A stretch of 64,000 bases of DNA from Chloroflexus islandicus (lineage in GTDB: Bacteria; Chloroflexota; Chloroflexia; Chloroflexales; Chloroflexaceae). The DNA lies in the NCBI RefSeq assembly GCF_001650695.1, contig NZ_LWQS01000033.1:45736-109735 (forward strand). Direction: 5' to 3'. The notes under the pieces were generated by a model. It saw only the letters and a list, made by a program, of their open reading frames with translations, did not search any database and had not been told where the DNA came from. Positions 19,331-28,687 of this stretch are shown in pieces (positions within the stretch are counted from its first letter, which is position 1; the number at the start of each line of letters is the position of its first letter). The position numbers were made by a program, and so were the translations under genes.

Positions 19331-20566
19331 ATGCAAACAACACTCAATCAGATATCACCACCCTTAGCGATTGGTCTCATCGTTCTCGGCCTCGTTATCA
19401 TTCTGCTGGTAGTGGTGATCATTCGCCGGCGGCGCGCTGCCAATCAGGCGCCACCGATTCCTGAGATTCCGCCGGCAACCACCATTGACTATACCGCTGT
19501 ACCGCTCGAAGAGCCGCAGAGTTGGCAAGATCGGCTGCGCAATCTTTCGCTGGCGGCAAAGATTCTCTTTGTGCTTATTCCCATCTTGCTGTGTTTAGGG
19601 ATTGGCGTGCTCGTATTGAGCCTCAACAATGATCGCACTGCTGGGCCGCCGCCGACCCCCACCCCTTCGCCGGTGCCGATCACGCTCACGATCGAAGATG
19701 CCACCGTCGTGCGGGCCGAGCCGCCGACGATTAATATCCGGGTACGCAGCACCGGCCTCGCCGATGAGACCGAGTTGCAGGTCGAATTGCGCGCCGACGG
19801 CCAACCGTTGCGCTGGATTGATCCGGCCCAGACGATCCGCATCCGGCGTGATCGCGGCGATCTCCGGGCAGCGAAGCTGGCTGATGGCGACCCCACACCA
19901 GCCGGCCCCCGTTACACGGTGGTTGTCAGCGCTGCTGACGGCAGCGTCAGCGCCGAGGCCGAGCTGGTGATTCCAGAACGGTTTGCAGCGGCCTTTTACG
20001 GTGAAGTCGCCGCAGCGCCAACGGTTACTCCGACGGCTACGCCGGCCCCGGTTGGCCAAATCACCCCGACCCCGCCGCCAACACCCACCGCCACCCCGAC
20101 CCCGGCGTTACCGAGCGGCCAGCCGGTGGCGGTTACGAACGGCGGCAATGTGCGCAAGCTGCCCTTCCCCGGCATCAATAATGTCATTGGCGGGATCAAT
20201 GCCGGCGAACAAGTGCAAATCCTTGCCCGCACCCCCAACGCCGAGTGGTACTACGTTCGCACCGTCCGCGATGAGATTGGCTGGGTCAGCCGCACCTTAA
20301 TCGCAGTTACCGATCTGATCGCCGCCGAAACGCCGGTGGCGAACGTGGTGACGGCCTTTGTCAGCGGCCCTGTCTACTTGGCCGCCGATCCCGCCAGCGC
20401 CCAAATCGATCGGGTCGAACGGAACGAAGTCGTTGAGCTGCTCGCACGCACCGCCGACGGCTCGTGGTACCGGGTGCTGAACGTTCGCGACAAAGAGGGT
20501 TGGGTGCAGGCAAATCTGCTCGGTATCCCTGATGATGTCGCCAAGCAAGTGCCGGTCACACAATGA
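19331..20566 (+). CDS. Membrane-anchored protein with two SH3b domains
   Basis: A protein of about 411 residues. A transmembrane helix lies at residues 10-31, followed by basic residues (IIRRRRAA), and a second at about 78-98 (LFVLIPILLCLGIGVLVL). Then come a Thr/Pro linker, a beta-rich domain (110-225), another Pro/Thr linker, and two bacterial SH3 domains: GNVRKLPFPGINNVIGGI...WYYVRT..EIGWVS (about 262-325) and a more divergent copy ending WYRVLNVRDKEGWVQANLLG. SH3b domains bind peptidoglycan or other envelope ligands, so this should be an outward-facing envelope protein. ATG 19331 is preferred to the TTG two codons earlier. It overlaps the downstream exonuclease gene by four bases (ATGA). 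Confidence 0.8.
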   Translation: MQTTLNQISPPLAIGLIVLGLVIILLVVVIIRRRRAANQAPPIPEIPPATTIDYTAVPLEEPQSWQDRLRNLSLAAKILFVLIPILLCLGIGVLVLSLNNDRTAGPPPTPTPSPVPITLTIEDATVVRAEPPTINIRVRSTGLADETELQVELRADGQPLRWIDPAQTIRIRRDRGDLRAAKLADGDPTPAGPRYTVVVSAADGSVSAEAELVIPERFAAAFYGEVAAAPTVTPTATPAPVGQITPTPPPTPTATPTPALPSGQPVAVTNGGNVRKLPFPGINNVIGGINAGEQVQILARTPNAEWYYVRTVRDEIGWVSRTLIAVTDLIAAETPVANVVTAFVSGPVYLAADPASAQIDRVERNEVVELLARTADGSWYRVLNVRDKEGWVQANLLGIPDDVAKQVPVTQ

Positions 20567-21417
20567 GCACGCTTGATCTCCACCAACCGCTGTCTGAGCT
20601 ACCGTTGCTCTTTTTCGATGTCGAAACGACTGGACTCGACATCCGCGACGGCCATCGGGTCTGCGAACTTGCGATGCTGCGCCGCGAAGGTGGCGCCGAA
20701 ACCGGCAGGATCGAAACCTTGCTCAACCCAGAGCGCGATCTCGATCCGCAAGCGGCGCAGATCAATGGTCTGCGCACCGAAGATTTGCTCATTGCACCGC
20801 GGTTTGCCGATATTGCCGGCCACGTGGTGCAGCTCAGCCGGAATGCGGTGCGCGTGGCGCATAACCTGCCGTTCGACGAAACCTTTCTCAATATGGAACT
20901 GGCGCGGGCCGGCCATCCACCACTTACCGGCCCGGCGCTTGACACGCTTGAGCTAGCGCGCCGGCTCGGTATTCGCCGTGGTTCGCTCAGCCTTGGCGCG
21001 CTGGCCAATGCCTTTGGCTTGCCAACGCCAACCCACCGGGCAATGGACGATGTGTTGGCACTGAACGCCCTCTTCGATCAGCTTGTCGCCAAGATGGCCG
21101 CTTATGGCGTCACCACCCTTGGCGACGCGCTCCGCTTTGCCCGCGGCCTCCTCCCCGGCCAGCCCGAACCGGAAGCGCCGCCGCCATTGGCCGAAGCAAT
21201 CGCTAGCGGCGGCACCTTGCGCATCATCTACACCTCAAACAGCAGTCCCCAACCAACCGAACGGCGCATTCGACCACTAGAATTGGTGGTTGAGCCAAGC
21301 GGCCTCAGCATCCGCGCCTTCTGCTACCTGCGCCACGATATTCGCAATTTTTTGCTTGCCAAAATTAGCGCCTATTTGCCCGATTCTCCTGCCGAATCAG
21401 ACCAAAGAAGGGGTTGA
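20563..21417 (+). CDS. DEDDh 3'-5' exonuclease fused to a WYL-like domain
   Basis: A 284-residue protein. Residues 10-170 are a DnaQ-type exonuclease: FFDVETTGLDI supplies the first Asp/Glu, AHNLPFDETFLNME the second acidic motif, and HRAMDDVLALNALF the His and last Asp of the DEDDh set. After a Pro-rich linker, residues about 217-280 (LRIIYTSNSS, then RRIRPLELVVEP, GLSIRAFCYLR, DIRNFLLAKI) match the pattern of a WYL domain, a ligand- or nucleic-acid-sensing module. It could degrade or edit single-stranded DNA or RNA under WYL control. It is translationally coupled to the SH3b gene, an odd pairing. Confidence 0.85.
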   Translation: MSTLDLHQPLSELPLLFFDVETTGLDIRDGHRVCELAMLRREGGAETGRIETLLNPERDLDPQAAQINGLRTEDLLIAPRFADIAGHVVQLSRNAVRVAHNLPFDETFLNMELARAGHPPLTGPALDTLELARRLGIRRGSLSLGALANAFGLPTPTHRAMDDVLALNALFDQLVAKMAAYGVTTLGDALRFARGLLPGQPEPEAPPPLAEAIASGGTLRIIYTSNSSPQPTERRIRPLELVVEPSGLSIRAFCYLRHDIRNFLLAKISAYLPDSPAESDQRRG

Positions 21418-21443
21418 CTTTGGCGCGCAAAAAGTGCTATAGT
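21414..21443 (+). promoter_or_regulatory. Promoter of sigA
   Basis: TTGACT (21414-21419) and TATAGT (21438-21443) are 18 bases apart. The -35 overlaps the stop codon of the exonuclease gene. Transcription would begin near 21450 and give a leader of about 265 bases. Confidence 0.7.
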
Positions 21444-21469
21444 ACCTCTAGTTACGTCTAATGGGGTGC

Positions 21470-21695
21470 CACGTCTGCGTCCCTCCATCGCAATGACAGC
21501 TTGGGGTTTGAGGGCATTCTCTCAACCCCATCTCTTTGCCAAAGCATAACGGAGAGCGCGACGTGTAAGGCCCGGCGTTTCAGACAGGTCGCTGAGGCCT
21601 TTCAGTTTTCCTATGGCTAGTCGAGCCAGACAGTTGCAGCAGCCCGCCGTCGCCATGACGGCCTAGTGATGGTGTCATACCGGCCTGACGCCATC
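21470..21695 (+). ncRNA. Structured leader RNA of sigA (unclassified)
   Basis: The leader can fold into an extended first domain: CACGTC (21470-21475) with GACGTG (21560-21565), CTCC with GGAG inside it, and a terminal arm GGGGTTTGAG (21503-21512) with CTCAACCCC (21521-21529). A second hairpin is GCCGTC/GACGGC (21646-21662), and a third is GATGGTGTC/GACGCCATC (21668-21695), ending 20 bases before the start codon. The shape (closing stem, bubble, apical stem) recalls 6S-type RNA, but the domain is short. It may simply be a regulatory 5' leader. No known family is assigned. Confidence 0.35.
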
Positions 21696-21715
21696 AACCG
21701 AGCACTGGTTGAACG

Positions 21716-22894
21716 ATGTTGAGCAAAGCTACACCGGAGTCAGAGGCGATGATCGAGCAACTGCTCGCCGCAGCACGGGTGCGCGGGTATATCACCCACG
21801 CCGACATTCTTGCCACCTTTCCTCACCCTGAGCACGACATTGCCGAGATTGATCAGCTCTATGCAATGCTGCAAGCCGAGGGGATCAAAGTCGTCGAGTC
21901 AACTGATGAGCTTGAAGGGCCGACTGATTTTGAACCAGATGCAGAGCATGAATTAATTGCCGAATTGCCCGATCTGGGTGATATTGCATTTGATGATCCG
22001 GTGCGGATGTATTTGCAAGAGATTGGGCAAGTGCCGCTCCTGACCGCCGAGCAAGAGGTTGAATTAGCTAAAGCGATGGAGGCCGGCGCTGCGGCTCGCC
22101 AACGGCTCGATCGCGAAGAGTATGCTTCTGCCCGCGAACGTTTTGAATTGGAACGCGCCGTTCAGCAAGGGCAAGATGCGCGCCATCACCTGATTCAGGC
22201 CAATTTGCGGCTTGTTGTGAGTATTGCCAAGAAATACACCTCGTATGGCCTGACGATGATGGATCTGGTGCAAGAGGGCAATATCGGCCTCATGCGGGCA
22301 GTTGAGAAGTTTGATTACAAGAAGGGCCACAAGTTCAGCACCTACGCGACGTGGTGGATCCGGCAGGCGATTACCCGTGCTATCGCCGATCAGAGCCGCA
22401 CCATCCGCTTGCCGGTGCATATGGGAGAGGCCATCAGCCAAGTCAAGCGCACCTCGCATCGCCTCCAGCAGACGATGCAGCGTGAGCCGACCCCGGAAGA
22501 GATTGCCGATGCGATGGGCATTTCGGCAGGTAAGGTGCGCCGCACGCTCGAAGCCAGCATGCACCCGCTCTCGCTGGAGATGCCGGTCGGCCAAGAGGGC
22601 GAAGGCCGTATGGGTGATTTTATCGAAGACGATCGCATCTCGACACCGGCTGAAGCGGCAGCGGCCTCATTGCTGCGCGAACAGCTTGAAGAGGTGCTGA
22701 TGAAGCTGCCTGAGCGCGAGCGCAAGATTATCCAGTTGCGCTACGGTCTCAAGGATGGCCGCTACCGCACCCTCGAAGAGGTGGGGATCGAGTTTGGCAT
22801 CACCCGCGAGCGCATCCGCCAAATCGAGGCGGTGGCGTTGCGCAAGCTCCGCCACCCGCACCTCGGCAAGAAATTGCGCGGCTATCTCGATTAA
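21716..22894 (+). CDS. sigA: Housekeeping-type RNA polymerase sigma factor (sigma-70 group 1/2)
   Basis: A 392-residue sigma factor. Region 1.1 appears as a short winged helix (residues about 10-60), as in RpoD/SigA. Region 1.2 is [20 protein letters not shown]. Region 2 holds [30 protein letters not shown] and the -10-melting segment [13 protein letters not shown]. Region 3 and region 4 end with [12 protein letters not shown] and [18 protein letters not shown], the -35-binding helix. Full-length regions and the 1.1 domain favour a primary or group 2 sigma; Chloroflexus species may have several, so primary status is inferred. It has its own promoter, a structured leader and a strong terminator. 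Confidence 0.93.
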   Translation: MLSKATPESEAMIEQLLAAARVRGYITHADILATFPHPEHDIAEIDQLYAMLQAEGIKVVESTDELEGPTDFEPDAEHELIAELPDLGDIAFDDPVRMYLQEIGQVPLLTAEQEVELAKAMEAGAAARQRLDREEYASARERFELERAVQQGQDARHHLIQANLRLVVSIAKKYTSYGLTMMDLVQEGNIGLMRAVEKFDYKKGHKFSTYATWWIRQAITRAIADQSRTIRLPVHMGEAISQVKRTSHRLQQTMQREPTPEEIADAMGISAGKVRRTLEASMHPLSLEMPVGQEGEGRMGDFIEDDRISTPAEAAAASLLREQLEEVLMKLPERERKIIQLRYGLKDGRYRTLEEVGIEFGITRERIRQIEAVALRKLRHPHLGKKLRGYLD

Positions 22895-22915
22895 GCAGGT
22901 CTGCGTCTGGTATAG

Positions 22916-22947
22916 CCGCCCCCGTGAGCTTCACGGGGGCGGTTGAT
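22916..22947 (+). terminator. Intrinsic terminator of sigA
   Basis: A perfect 12-bp stem CCGCCCCCGTGA/TCACGGGGGCGG with a three-base loop is followed by TTGATTTG. Confidence 0.85.
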
Positions 22948-22984
22948 TTGTGTTTCGCTGTGCTGACGAAAGAACATTACTGCT

Positions 22985-23878
22985 ATGCATCGCCTTGATG
23001 AAGCACAACGCCCCTTTGATGTGGCGATGGTAGTCATCGCTGCGCTGACGTGGGGAACGATCGGGGTGGCCGTAGGCTGGCTCTACCGCGTTGCTGACAC
23101 CAACTCGCTCTCGATTGGCTTCTTGCGGCTGCTGCTCTCGGCGCCGGTGTTGCTTATCACTGCCCGTCTGCTCGCCGGCCCGCAAGCGTTTCGCATCCAA
23201 CCCCGCCATCGCTGGACGCTGGCCCTGATCGGGGGTGCGTTTGCCGGGTATCAGGTCGCCTACTTCGCCGCCATTCCCTATCTCGGCGTAGCGGCGGCAG
23301 TCTTGATCAACATCTGTAGCGCGCCGATCTTTACCGCCTTGTTAGCGCGCGCCTTTCTCGGCGAGCGGCTGCGACCGAGCACGTGGCTAGCGGTTGGCGG
23401 CGCTGTGCTCGGCGCAGGGTTGCTGGTCGGCGGCGCGCCACAGGTGCAGTCAACCGCTGATTTGCTGATCGGCGCGGCGCTGGCGCTAACCGCCGGCTTC
23501 TCGTACAGTCTGGTCGTGCTCGGCGCACGCCTGATCGCTGCCAATTACCATCCAGTGGTGCCGGTGGCATTATCGTTTGCGCTTGGCGCGCTCTTGCTCT
23601 TGCCCGCCGCTCTCACCACCGGCTTGGTGATCGATTATCCGCCATTGGGCTGGTTGGTGTTGATCTATCTCAGCATTGTGCCGACGGCCTTGGCCTACGC
23701 GCTCTATGTGCGCGGGATGCGCAGCGTGCGCGCCACCACAGCGGCCACGATCACGCTGCTCGAACCGCTCGGTTCGGCGCTCTTGGCTATTCTCCTGCTC
23801 GGCGAACGATTCACCGCCACCGGCATGGTAGGCGCTGCCTTGCTGATTGCCAGCATCGTGGTCATTGCCCGGCGGTAG
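22985..23878 (+). CDS. EamA/DMT-superfamily transporter
   Basis: A 297-residue membrane protein with ten predicted helices arranged as two EamA repeats. The first starts VVIAALTWGTIGVAVGWLY, the second ALALTAGFSYSLVVLGARL. Typical ends of each repeat are present: FLGERLRPSTWLAVGGAVLGAGLL and LLGERFTATGMVGAALLIAS. Members export amino acids or metabolites or act as permeases; the substrate cannot be predicted. The gene is transcribed alone after sigA and is convergent with the slipin gene. A GTAGGGACGATG/CATCGTCCCTAC stem lies at its 3' end. Confidence 0.88.
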   Translation: MHRLDEAQRPFDVAMVVIAALTWGTIGVAVGWLYRVADTNSLSIGFLRLLLSAPVLLITARLLAGPQAFRIQPRHRWTLALIGGAFAGYQVAYFAAIPYLGVAAAVLINICSAPIFTALLARAFLGERLRPSTWLAVGGAVLGAGLLVGGAPQVQSTADLLIGAALALTAGFSYSLVVLGARLIAANYHPVVPVALSFALGALLLLPAALTTGLVIDYPPLGWLVLIYLSIVPTALAYALYVRGMRSVRATTAATITLLEPLGSALLAILLLGERFTATGMVGAALLIASIVVIARR

Positions 23879-23902
23879 GGACGATGCGTCCATCGTCCCT
23901 AC
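23875..23902. terminator. 12-bp stem-loop between convergent genes
   Basis: GTAGGGACGATG/CATCGTCCCTAC with a four-base loop starts inside the transporter stop codon. It has no T-tract. It resembles the other GGGAC/GGGCA-type palindromes in the window. Confidence 0.5.
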
Positions 23903-23978
23903 CACTCCTGAATGGCAGACCTCATCATGAGCAGGAAAACGGCTTGGTGTCGCCGAGAACGGCGCGCGCCGCCTTTTC

Positions 23979-24779
23979 TTAATCCGCCGAATGGCGCACG
24001 TCATTATTGACCGGATTGCTAGGCGTTACAAACGCCTTGAGCGTATCAATCGGCAAGGGGAAGATAATCGTGCTGTTCTTCTCGGTGGCGATTTCGGTCA
24101 AGGTTTGCAGATAGCGTAATTGCAACGTCACCGGCTCGCTAGCCAGCACCTTTGCGGCTTCGGCCAGCGTGCGCGACGCTTGCAACTCACCATCGGCGTG
24201 GATGAGCTTGGCCCGCTTTTCACGCTCGGCTTCGGCTTGGCGGGCCATCGCCCGCTGCATGTTCTGCGGCAGCTCCACATCTTTCACTTCCACGATCGTC
24301 ACCTTGATCCCCCACGGCTCGGTCTGTTCATCGATAATCTGTTGCAGCTTCTGATTAATCTTCTCGCGCTGCGCTAACAGCTCATCGAGTTCGACTTGGC
24401 CAACCACGCTCCGCAGCGTCGTCTGCGCGATCTGCATCGTGGCCCGGATATAATCCATCACCTTGGTGACGGCCCAGTTGGGGTTGATCACTTGGAAGTA
24501 GAGCACCGCGTTGACCTTGATCGTCACGTTATCGAGCGTGATCACCTCTTGCACCGGCACATCCATCGTGATGACACGCATATCAACCCGCACCATGCGC
24601 TCGAAGATCGGGATCACGAAGAAGATGCCCGGCCCGCGCGGCCCCATCAACCGGCCTAACCGGAAGATCACACCCCGCTCGTATTCCGGCACAATCTTGA
24701 TCGCCGAGAGCAAGATCATCAACGCGATAAACGCCAACACCGCCAGACAGGCCAAGAGGAAAAATGTGACACCACTCAT
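23979..24779 (-). CDS. SPFH/stomatin-like protein (slipin)
   Basis: A 266-residue band-7 protein. An N-terminal membrane helix (residues about 4-27, [22 protein letters not shown]) is followed by the SPFH domain from [20 protein letters not shown] through [22 protein letters not shown] and [20 protein letters not shown], then an Ala/Glu-rich coiled coil ([20 protein letters not shown]). Slipins assemble into large membrane rings that organise microdomains. The gene lies 68 bp downstream of an NfeD-type gene on the same strand, the standard slipin-NfeD operon, in which the membrane-bound NfeD protein is thought to act with or on the slipin. Confidence 0.93.
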   Translation of the reverse strand: MSGVTFFLLACLAVLAFIALMILLSAIKIVPEYERGVIFRLGRLMGPRGPGIFFVIPIFERMVRVDMRVITMDVPVQEVITLDNVTIKVNAVLYFQVINPNWAVTKVMDYIRATMQIAQTTLRSVVGQVELDELLAQREKINQKLQQIIDEQTEPWGIKVTIVEVKDVELPQNMQRAMARQAEAEREKRAKLIHADGELQASRTLAEAAKVLASEPVTLQLRYLQTLTEIATEKNSTIIFPLPIDTLKAFVTPSNPVNNDVRHSAD

Positions 24780-24847
24780 GCCCTAACCCCTTTCCGTAAG
24801 AAATCTCTGGAGCGACGCACGTCCATGCTCCGCACGGTTGCGCGCCG

Positions 24848-26242
24848 TTACGACGACGGCAACGACAATTCAGACGGTTCCAGCCGCCGGACGGTCAGCC
24901 GCAGCGCATAAATCCCGGTCACCCGCACAAACTCACCCTCTTCGGCAGTGCCGTTTTCGCACACTGCCCGCCAGAGCGCACCCTCTACAAATACCATTCC
25001 TTCTGGATCGAGCCGCTTACGCACCTCGGCCAGCCGCCCAATCAACCCTTCTTGGCCGGTGGTCACTGGCCGGTTACGCGAGCGTAACGCCAGCCACACC
25101 CCAGTGACCGCAAAGATCGCAATCAGCACTGCCACCACAATGATCACCCACAACGCCACCGCAACTCCGGGCGCCTGCGTTGCATCGAACAGCGTTAATG
25201 CGCTGGCGATCATAACTCCCACCCCAATCACAGTCAGGGTTCCATGCGATGGAACGAAGAGATCGGCTGCGACTAACCCAAAGGCGATCAGGATTCCAAT
25301 CACGCTCAGCCATTGCACTGGCAGCGCAATCATCCCAATAATGGCGCCAACCAGCAGCAACACGCCCAAGCCGGCCAGAATGCCGACCGTCGGGCTGAGA
25401 AACTCGGCGTAGAAGGCCAAACCGGCCATAATCAGCAGGATAAAGACGATAGTTGGGTTGGCCAAGACTAACAACGCCGCTTCAAGCAGATTCACCTCAA
25501 CCACCAAGGGGCGGCTGCCAAGGGTTGCGAGGACGACTTGCGAGCCATCGGCCAGCGTCACTGCGCGACCTTCCAGTCGTTGCAGTAATTCGGTGCGATC
25601 ACGGGCCACGAAATCAATGAACGGCGGATTCGCCTCAATCGCCTGCGCAGCGGTCGCAATAAAACCGCTCCGCAGCGCCGTTTCAGCCCAATCGACATTC
25701 CGGTTGCGGGCCGCGCCCCACGCTTCAAATTGTTGCAATTGTTCACCCAGCAGCAAATCCTGCGTCGCCTCACCAACACCCATCGTTGGCACAAATAACG
25801 GCGCGGCAATCCCAAACCGGCTATCCGGCGCCATCACCGCCACATGCGCCGCCGGCAACAGCCACGCGCCAGCCGCGCCAGCGTCATGTCCAGCAGGACT
25901 GATATAGACAACCACCGGCACCCGCGCTGCGGCAATATCGTTCGCCAACGCGCGCGCCTCTTGCAACACCGCGCCGCGCGGGGTCAACTGAATGATCAAC
26001 GCCTGTGCCTGCGCCGCTTCCGCTTCACGGAGAGCGCGGCGAATATAGCCAGCGGCATAACTGCTCAACACGCCATCGTACTCAACCAGATAGACAGGCC
26101 GCACTGACTGGGCCGTGGCGCCGGAAACCAGCCACAGCCATATCATGCCAAACAGCAACGCCCGGCTTACCAGCGTTGTGATGCGTATAAGGAACGATGG
26201 CTTGCGGTAGCGCACTTGGAAGAGCAGATCGAAGGTTCGCAT
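24848..26242 (-). CDS. NfeD-family membrane protein with degenerate ClpP-like protease domain
   Basis: A 464-residue protein of the long NfeD class. A signal/TM segment (about 20-42) is followed by a ClpP-like domain (45-245), four or more membrane helices (about 250-390), and a C-terminal OB-fold NfeD domain (about 400-462; VTTGQEGLIGRLAEVRKRLD). In active members a Ser in a SAG/SAA-type motif and a Lys form the dyad that cuts stomatin. Here the corresponding text is HDAGAAGAWLLPAA, with Ala in place of Ser, and the Lys-bearing helix reads ATQDLLLGEQLQQ without Lys. The protease is therefore probably inactive and the protein structural. It heads the slipin operon. Confidence 0.88.
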   Translation of the reverse strand: MRTFDLLFQVRYRKPSFLIRITTLVSRALLFGMIWLWLVSGATAQSVRPVYLVEYDGVLSSYAAGYIRRALREAEAAQAQALIIQLTPRGAVLQEARALANDIAAARVPVVVYISPAGHDAGAAGAWLLPAAHVAVMAPDSRFGIAAPLFVPTMGVGEATQDLLLGEQLQQFEAWGAARNRNVDWAETALRSGFIATAAQAIEANPPFIDFVARDRTELLQRLEGRAVTLADGSQVVLATLGSRPLVVEVNLLEAALLVLANPTIVFILLIMAGLAFYAEFLSPTVGILAGLGVLLLVGAIIGMIALPVQWLSVIGILIAFGLVAADLFVPSHGTLTVIGVGVMIASALTLFDATQAPGVAVALWVIIVVAVLIAIFAVTGVWLALRSRNRPVTTGQEGLIGRLAEVRKRLDPEGMVFVEGALWRAVCENGTAEEGEFVRVTGIYALRLTVRRLEPSELSLPSS

Positions 26243-26342
26243 AGTGTATATCGATGCAATATAATGGCGACACTGCCATCATACCGCGATTAGCGAGGTT
26301 GTCAACGAACACACCCATCGAGGAACAAACAACCCTATTCGT

Positions 26343-26558
26343 TTATTCGTTCCCCCATTCGCTGTCCCCTCGCACAATAAATCGTTTGATCCGGCGTTCG
26401 AGCTCGGCCCGCGGCAACATCACCCGCCGGCCACACGTTTCGCAGTGCAAGCCAATATCGGCGCCAAGCCGCACAATCCGCCATGTATCGCCGCCACAGG
26501 CATGCGGCTTGCGTAACTGCACCACATCGTTCAGATAGAGCGGAATCGGCGGCGACAT
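26343..26558 (-). CDS. DUF951-family small zinc-ribbon-like protein
   Basis: A 71-residue protein if read from ATG 26558, matching the DUF951 family, whose function is unknown. Visible marks are [39 protein letters not shown] and the two CxxC-like pairs (CGG; CETCG) that may bind zinc. ATG 26558 begins one base after the mazG stop (TAACATG); an upstream ATG at 26570 would add four residues. The tight spacing implies co-translation with mazG and the parvulin lipoprotein gene. Confidence 0.85.
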   Translation of the reverse strand: MSPPIPLYLNDVVQLRKPHACGGDTWRIVRLGADIGLHCETCGRRVMLPRAELERRIKRFIVRGDSEWGNE

Positions 26559-26559
26559 G

Positions 26560-27756
26560 TTACTGTCCATCACAGCGCGCTTTGGCTGCCGCCCACCATG
26601 CCATCATTTCGGCGAGCGTGCAATCGCGCAGCGCCCGCCCGCTCTCGGCAGCCATCTGCTCGACCACGAGGAAACGTCGCTTGTAGCGCGCATTGGCTTC
26701 CCGCAAGGCAGTTTCGGCGTCAATATGCAGCCAGTGGGCCAGCGTGGCGATGGCAAACAACAGATCACCGGTTTCGGCCATCTGGGCAGTTGGGTCGCTG
26801 GCCTCCCGCAGCTCGGCTACCTCTTCGGCGACTTTCGCCCACACTTGATCGATCGTTTCCCACGTAAACCCGGCCCGAATCGCTTTCCGCGCCAATGCTT
26901 GGGCAGCGGCCAAGGCCGGCAAAGCTGCCGGCACGCCATCGAGCGCGCTCGCCCGCGTCTTGCCCTTGGCCGCCAGCTCTTGGGCCTTGAGCGAATCCCA
27001 GTTCCGCAACACCTGCCCGGCATCGGCGACATCGGTTGTGCCGAACACGTGGGGATGGCGGAAGACGAGCTTATCGGCAATGTGCTGTACTACCTCTTCG
27101 AGCGAAAAGTGGCCGGCTTGGCGCGCCATCTCGCTATGCACGGCGACTTGCAACAAGACATCGCCCAACTCTTCGCGCAGCAAGGCCATGTCACCGGCAT
27201 CGAGCGCCTCCAGCGCCTCGTAAACCTCTTCGAGCAAAGCGTTGCGCAAGGACTGATGGGTTTGGCGCACATCCCACGGGCAACCGTCGGGGCCAAGCAA
27301 GCGTGTGATCACCCAGCGTAGGCGATCAAGGCCGCGCCGGTCATCCTCGATCGCCAGCGCCGGCACGATCAGGGCCAGTGCCGGCGCCGGCGGCAAGACC
27401 GTTGTCGCCAACTCAGCCAATGCCAACGGCACGATGCACTCATCTGGCTCCAGCACCAGTGTCAGCGGATGGTGCGGCGGATAGCGTTCCAGCAACAGTG
27501 ACGCCAGCGCTGGCAGATCAAACGCGGCAGCCTCACCCCACAGCAAGGCCGGCGCATGCGGAGCGAGCGGGTAGGGCACCCGCGGCGGGTGATACGAACC
27601 CAAGCCCTGTTGTTCGACCCACGGCGCTACCTTGGTCGCCGCCGGCGCCACCGGCGGCTGCAGCAGCCGCGCAACGGCCCACACCTGCATTGCCGCCGGG
27701 TCGATCAACCCCCGCGCCAGCGCCGCGTTCAGCAAGGCGGTCAACGTGGCGCTCAT
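26560..27756 (-). CDS. mazG: MazG-type nucleoside triphosphate pyrophosphohydrolase with N-terminal extension
   Basis: A 398-residue protein. The MazG core spans about 145-390 and holds two MazG units: [20 protein letters not shown], then [12 protein letters not shown] (EExxE) and [11 protein letters not shown] (ExxD), and later EEVAELRE with [13 protein letters not shown]. It hydrolyses (d)NTPs to NMP and pyrophosphate, cleaning aberrant nucleotides. Residues 1-140 ([20 protein letters not shown] start, [18 protein letters not shown]) are not the methylase seen in the YabN fusions and are shorter. They are unassigned. The gene overlaps the parvulin gene by four bases (ATGA) and runs straight into DUF951, so the three form one operon. 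Confidence 0.9.
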   Translation of the reverse strand: MSATLTALLNAALARGLIDPAAMQVWAVARLLQPPVAPAATKVAPWVEQQGLGSYHPPRVPYPLAPHAPALLWGEAAAFDLPALASLLLERYPPHHPLTLVLEPDECIVPLALAELATTVLPPAPALALIVPALAIEDDRRGLDRLRWVITRLLGPDGCPWDVRQTHQSLRNALLEEVYEALEALDAGDMALLREELGDVLLQVAVHSEMARQAGHFSLEEVVQHIADKLVFRHPHVFGTTDVADAGQVLRNWDSLKAQELAAKGKTRASALDGVPAALPALAAAQALARKAIRAGFTWETIDQVWAKVAEEVAELREASDPTAQMAETGDLLFAIATLAHWLHIDAETALREANARYKRRFLVVEQMAAESGRALRDCTLAEMMAWWAAAKARCDGQ

Positions 27757-28661
27757 GGCGTCTCAGGGAACGGGATCGGCAGCGCGTTAGGGTCGAAACC
27801 GGCGGCAATCTGCAACTCGCCGCTCTGCTCGGCCTGCCGGCGCAACGCTTCGTACCACGGCACAAAGGTCTCTTGGTAGAACTGGCCGGCATTCTGGCGC
27901 GTGCGCAGTTGTTCAAACGAGTCGAACGGGCGTTGCAATTCGCGTTCGAGCACCTCGACGACATGAAAACCGAAGTCGGTTTGAACAATCTGCGGGGTAT
28001 TCAACGGCATCGTAAAGATCGCTTCTTCAAACTGCGGCACAAAATCGCCACGGGTCGCCCACCCCAAATCGCCGCCGTTGGCCGCCGAACCGTTATCGCG
28101 CGAGCGGGTCGCCGCGAGCGTGGCAAAATCGGCGCCGGCCTGCAACTCGGCCAAAATCGCCTGCGCCGTCGCTTCATCACTCACTAAAATATGGCGGGCG
28201 CGGGCCATATCAGCGCGAGTATTGCGCGCAATCACTTCAAAGACGATCTGCTCGCGCGCCAGCGTACTGCGCAGCTCACTCGCCTCAACCGGATCGGCAT
28301 CAGCCGGCAACCGGCTAAACACCGCCTCATCAAGCGCCGCCGGATCAACACCCATGCCATGCTGGCGGGCATAATTCAGCAGCAACTCGTTTTGGATCAT
28401 CTGTTCAAAAATCTGCCGGCGCAGATCGTTCTCAACTACAATCTGCTCAATCTGCTCGCGGGTCTGGCCGGCAGCCAGCGCATTGGCGACACCATCGCCA
28501 ATTGCCCGCTTGATCTCGGTATTCACATCGGCCACGGTATAGACCTGCGTACCTAGCCGAAACGCAACCGGCGAACCGGTATCTTCCCACTGGCGGCCAT
28601 TCGCTACGCTCTGGCAACCCGCCAGCAGCAAGAGAGCAAACAACCAGATCAGACGGCGCAT
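27753..28661 (-). CDS. Parvulin-type peptidyl-prolyl isomerase lipoprotein (PrsA/SurA-like)
   Basis: A 302-residue exported lipoprotein. The signal ends with the lipobox LLAGC, modified at Cys16. Residues 40-155 form a SurA/PrsA N-terminal helical chaperone domain. The parvulin PPIase domain lies at about 165-260: RARHILVSDEATAQAILAEL, then ADFATLAATRSRDNGS, GGDLGWATRGDFVPQFEEA and TDFGFHVVEVLE, all canonical. It should help folding of secreted proteins outside the cytoplasmic membrane. It overlaps mazG by four bases, an unexpected partner functionally. Translation start ATG 28661 is supported by GGAGAAC upstream. Confidence 0.9.
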   Translation of the reverse strand: MRRLIWLFALLLLAGCQSVANGRQWEDTGSPVAFRLGTQVYTVADVNTEIKRAIGDGVANALAAGQTREQIEQIVVENDLRRQIFEQMIQNELLLNYARQHGMGVDPAALDEAVFSRLPADADPVEASELRSTLAREQIVFEVIARNTRADMARARHILVSDEATAQAILAELQAGADFATLAATRSRDNGSAANGGDLGWATRGDFVPQFEEAIFTMPLNTPQIVQTDFGFHVVEVLERELQRPFDSFEQLRTRQNAGQFYQETFVPWYEALRRQAEQSGELQIAAGFDPNALPIPFPETP

Positions 28662-28687
28662 TATCGTGTTCTCCGCATCTCAAACCG

